The translations under genes and the position numbers were made by a program. Positions 5,907 to 8,070 of a DNA stretch of 8,070 nucleotides are shown one piece after another. The first letter of the stretch is position 1. Each line of letters starts with the position of its first letter. Location: NCBI GenBank assembly GCA_964372275.1, contig CAYJRR010000169.1, positions 1 through 8,070 of the forward strand, in the 5' to 3' direction. The notes below the pieces were generated by a model. That model worked only from the letters and a program-made list of their open reading frames with translations, had not been told where the DNA came from and did not search any database. Source of the DNA: CAYJRR01 sp964372275 [NCBI: uncultured bacterium]. GTDB lineage: Bacteria > CAYJRR01.

Positions 5907-7130
5907 ATGCGACTGTGGAGACCGGGACGGGACGAGCGCGGCGATGCCGCGCTCTGCGCCGCGATCCGCGGGCGGATCACCGCGGCGGGTGGCGTCGTGC
6001 CGTTCGCGACCTTCATGGCGCAGGCGCTGCAGCACCCGGAGAGCGGCTACTACCGCGCCGCCCGGCGCCGGGTCGGCCGCGACGGGGACTTCCTCACCAG
6101 CCCCGCCATCCACCCGTCCTTCGCCGCGACGATGGCGCGGCAGCTTGCCGCCTGCGCCGATGTACTCGGGTCTGGCGCCGGGCGTACCTGGATCGAGGCC
6201 GGCGCCGGGGAGGGGACGATGGCGGCGTCGGTCGCGGCGATCCTCGGCCGCGGGGAGATGGTCGTCGCGCTCGACGCGGGGCCTCGGCATGGCGAAGGGT
6301 TCGGCGACGCGGCGGTGACGCCGCTCCGGGTCCGGAGCGACCGTCTGCCGTTCGCCACGGAGTCGGTCGTGGGAGGGATCTACGCCAACGAGCTGCTCGA
6401 CGCCTTCCCGGTGCACGTGCTGCGTCGCGACGGAACGCGCTGGCGCGAAGACGGCGTCGGCGTGGCCGACGACGGCTCGTTCGTCTGGCGATCGTGCGAG
6501 CCGGACTCGGCCACGGCCGCGGCCGCCGACCGGGCGCTCCGCCGGGGGGCGACGCTCGCCGACGGCGGGACGATCGAACTCTGCGGCGATCTCGACGCCT
6601 GGATCGCCGACGCGGCGCGCGTGCTCCGGCGCGGATTTCTGCTGCTCGTCGACTACGGAGACGACACGCCTCGGCTGTGGAACGGCGTGCGTGCATCGAC
6701 GCTTCGCGCCTTCGCCGGCCACGCCGCGCACGGCGATCCGCTCACGCACGTCGGCGAACAGGACCTCACGACGCACGTCGACTTCGGGGCGGTGGTCGAC
6801 GCCGCGCGGCGTGCGGGGCTGGAGGCGGTCGCGTTCCTCGACCAGCGCCGATGGCTCGACGGCTGGGGGGTCGGAGAGGCGCGGGACGGATGGGAGGCGC
6901 GCGTGGCGCGAGGCGCGATGCGCGCGGACGAAGCGGAGGTGAACGTCCGGGCGGTCGACCTCCTGCGCGATCCGCGGGGGCTCGGCGCGATCCGCGTGCT
7001 GGCGCTGGCCAAGGGGCTCTCGCCGGTTCCGATCCCCGGCCTGACCGGTCCGGCGCCGGCGGCGATGCGCTTCACCGCGAGCGACCTGCCGCGCATCGAG
7101 CTTCCGGATCCGTTCGCTCCGCTCTACTAG
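5907..7130 (+). CDS. MidA/NDUFAF7-family SAM-dependent methyltransferase
   Basis: 407 residues, a full-length member of the COG1565/DUF185 class I methyltransferase family. N-terminal signature: FMAQALQHPESGYYRAARRR, then GDFLTSPAIHPSFAATMARQ. Motif I appears as WIEAGAGEGT (95-104), where E97 and the glycines would bind SAM. GIYANELLDAFPVHVL (157-172) corresponds to the family's ANE-hDA-PV motif, and LLLVDYGDD (245-253) to the late strand. The region about 264-318 (STLRAFAGHAAHGDPLTH, GEQDLTTHVDF, AFLDQRRWL) is the strongest family match. The mitochondrial relative NDUFAF7 methylates an arginine of complex I subunit NDUFS2; bacterial substrates are generally unknown. No nuo genes are visible here. 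The start ATG 5907 gives the usual family N-terminus with a weak GGAA site. The frame is open much further upstream, through moeB, but only as a shadow. Its stop shares CTAG with the opposing gene. Confidence 0.92.
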   Translation: MRLWRPGRDERGDAALCAAIRGRITAAGGVVPFATFMAQALQHPESGYYRAARRRVGRDGDFLTSPAIHPSFAATMARQLAACADVLGSGAGRTWIEAGAGEGTMAASVAAILGRGEMVVALDAGPRHGEGFGDAAVTPLRVRSDRLPFATESVVGGIYANELLDAFPVHVLRRDGTRWREDGVGVADDGSFVWRSCEPDSATAAAADRALRRGATLADGGTIELCGDLDAWIADAARVLRRGFLLLVDYGDDTPRLWNGVRASTLRAFAGHAAHGDPLTHVGEQDLTTHVDFGAVVDAARRAGLEAVAFLDQRRWLDGWGVGEARDGWEARVARGAMRADEAEVNVRAVDLLRDPRGLGAIRVLALAKGLSPVPIPGLTGPAPAAMRFTASDLPRIELPDPFAPLY

Positions 7131-7384
7131 AGATGAGCGACCTGCCAGGCGACGACGGCCAGGTAGACGCCGGCCGCGACGCGGAGGCCGGACCGTGCCA
7201 GGCGCACGGTAGAGACGGCGCGGAGGATCGCGGATCCGGCGGCGACGAGCGACGTCTTGCCGAGGACGAAGGCGACGGGGTGCAGCGCCAAGAGAGGGGC
7301 GAGGAGCGGATTGGCCTCGGTCGCCGCGCCGCGGGTGACGAAGACGAGCGTCAGGCCGGCATCGACCGCGTTGCCGAGATTCAA
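7127..7384 (-). CDS. Small DUF5658-like membrane protein
   Basis: About 85 residues from TTG 7384. The sequence DAGLTLVFVTRGAATEANPL, followed by LAPLL, matches the DUF5658-type pattern D-x-x-LT-x-x-x-V-x-x-G-x-x-E-x-NPL. Hydrophobic segments near residues 8-17, 33-58 and 66-83 suggest two or three membrane spans, with basic residues (R61, R64, R68) between the last two. Function is unknown. The start is uncertain: TTG 7384 gives a family-like N-terminus, while CTG 7477 overlaps the phospholipase stop (CTGA) and would add about 31 residues made largely of a repeat-encoded GPAAG-rich stretch. No Shine-Dalgarno decides between them. It lies 89 bases downstream of the phospholipase gene if TTG is used, and its TAG stop overlaps that of the convergent methyltransferase gene. 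Confidence 0.6.
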   Translation of the reverse strand: MNLGNAVDAGLTLVFVTRGAATEANPLLAPLLALHPVAFVLGKTSLVAAGSAILRAVSTVRLARSGLRVAAGVYLAVVAWQVAHL

Positions 7385-7395
7385 GATCCACGTCG

Positions 7396-7449
7396 CAGGC
7401 CCGATGCCGGCGGCGGGCCCGATGCCGGCGGCAGGCCCGACGCCGGCGG
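7396..7449. repeat. 18-bp tandem repeat, three copies
   Basis: Three contiguous 18-base units on the plus strand: CAGGCCCGATGCCGGCGG, CGGGCCCGATGCCGGCGG and CAGGCCCGACGCCGGCGG, differing at two positions. They fill the gap between the phospholipase stop and the DUF5658-like gene. Read on the minus strand in the frame of that gene they would encode VGPAAG-IGPAAG-IGPATW. The length is a multiple of three, so copy changes would keep any frame. Confidence 0.9.
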
Positions 7450-7473
7450 AGGAGCGGTCGCGACCGGGCCGGT

Positions 7474-8070
7474 TCAGAGCCAGCCCCGCAGCCCGTGGAG
7501 GGTCCACTCGGCGAGTCGGACGTGCGCCGCCGTCCGGTCGACCCGCGTCGGGACGAGCTCGCTCGAGCGGGCGAGGTCGGACTCGAACGTCTCCTCCATC
7601 TCGCGCGCGAACGTGGTGTCGCGAACGGCGACGTTGAGCTCCAGGTTGTGAAACGACATTCCGTCGAGATTGAACGAACCGACGGTGGCAAGGCGTCCGT
7701 CGACCACCGCCGTCTTGGCGTGGAGCACGGAGCGGGTCCACTGGAACAGGCGGACGCCGTGGAAGAGGAGATGGCGGAGGATCGGACGCGACGCCAGGTC
7801 GACGGCCGGGACGTCCGACCGGGCCGGCACCAACACCCGGACGTCGACCCCTCGCGCGGCCGCCTCGAGGAGGGCCCCGACCAGGCGGGCGTCGGGGAGG
7901 AAGTACGGGTTGGAGAGCCAGGCTTTCGTCCGGGCATTGCGAAGCAGCTGCAGGTAGAGCCGCCGGATCGGGCTCTTCCCTCCCTGCGGCGCGTTGTCGA
8001 CGACCCGGACCTCGGTCGTGCCGGCCTGCTCTCCGGGCCCAAGGTAGGCCGCCGCGTCGAGTAGCCGCGC
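7474..8070 (-). CDS. Phospholipase D/cardiolipin synthase-type protein, C-terminal half (runs off the right edge)
   Basis: 198 residues before the stop; the frame is open to base 8070, so the N-terminal half lies outside the window. An HKD motif is clear: LHAKTAVVDG with H117, K119 and D124 (fragment numbering), followed by GSFNLD. Upstream, WLSNPYFLPDARLVGALLEA then RGVDVRVLVPARSDVP strongly resembles the second half of E. coli ClsB/YbhO-type proteins. The family joins phosphatidyl groups to make cardiolipin or related lipids at the inner membrane, using two HKD motifs; only one can be seen here. The segment EMEETFESDLARSSEL after the motif is also normal for the family. Other PLD-family activities cannot be excluded without the N-terminus. 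GTG 7836 lies internal to the homologous region and is not the real start. It precedes the DUF5658-like gene on the same strand. Confidence 0.88.
   Translation of the reverse strand, partial: ARLLDAAAYLGPGEQAGTTEVRVVDNAPQGGKSPIRRLYLQLLRNARTKAWLSNPYFLPDARLVGALLEAAARGVDVRVLVPARSDVPAVDLASRPILRHLLFHGVRLFQWTRSVLHAKTAVVDGRLATVGSFNLDGMSFHNLELNVAVRDTTFAREMEETFESDLARSSELVPTRVDRTAAHVRLAEWTLHGLRGWL

Noticed and set aside
7396-7449. CRISPR array or recombination attachment site.
   Set aside because: The units are contiguous with no spacers, only three copies exist, and there are no cas genes or integrase nearby.
5886-8042. Minus-strand open frame of about 718 residues.
   Set aside because: Arg/Pro-rich composition with no domain pattern. 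It lies opposite the methyltransferase and out of frame with the phospholipase gene.

Overview
The window is GC-rich throughout (roughly 70% by eye) and tightly packed, with no gap over 150 bases between genes. GTG, TTG and possibly CTG starts appear beside ATG, and only TAG and TGA stops are seen. Two lipoprotein signals, an FHA-GAF regulator and a ClsB-like phospholipase D fragment suggest a Gram-negative, environmental, high-GC bacterium such as a myxobacterial or acidobacterial relative. No rRNA, tRNA or lineage-specific marker is present, so this placement is a weak inference.

Region A (1-3544, minus strand) reads as one operon of four genes. In transcription order they are: a small Ig-like lipoprotein (3119-3514); a second lipoprotein made of about five carboxypeptidase-regulatory-like beta-sandwich repeats (1674-3122, ATGA overlap with the first); a secreted or membrane protein with a TPR-like N-terminus (834-1643); and an FHA-GAF regulator that runs off the left edge (1-816). 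A sequence very like a sigma-54 -24/-12 promoter (3527-3544) lies just ahead of the first gene. The layout suggests an envelope module with its own cytoplasmic regulator. No function is established.

Region B (3661-5855, minus strand) is a second tight operon: a DUF2203 protein, a rhodanese-MoeB/ThiF E1-like adenylyltransferase, and a stand-alone Lon substrate-binding-domain protein whose possible TTG start overlaps the MoeB stop (TTGA). Between the first two genes, a good Shine-Dalgarno faces an ATG followed at once by two in-frame TAG codons.

Region C (5856-7130) holds a 51-base divergent intergenic space with a small perfect palindrome, followed by the only plus-strand gene, a MidA/NDUFAF7-family SAM-dependent methyltransferase.

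Region D (7127-8070, minus strand) holds the C-terminal half of a phospholipase D/cardiolipin-synthase-type protein, a three-copy 18-bp tandem repeat, and a short DUF5658-like membrane protein. The stop codon of that last gene shares a CTAG palindrome with the methyltransferase stop.
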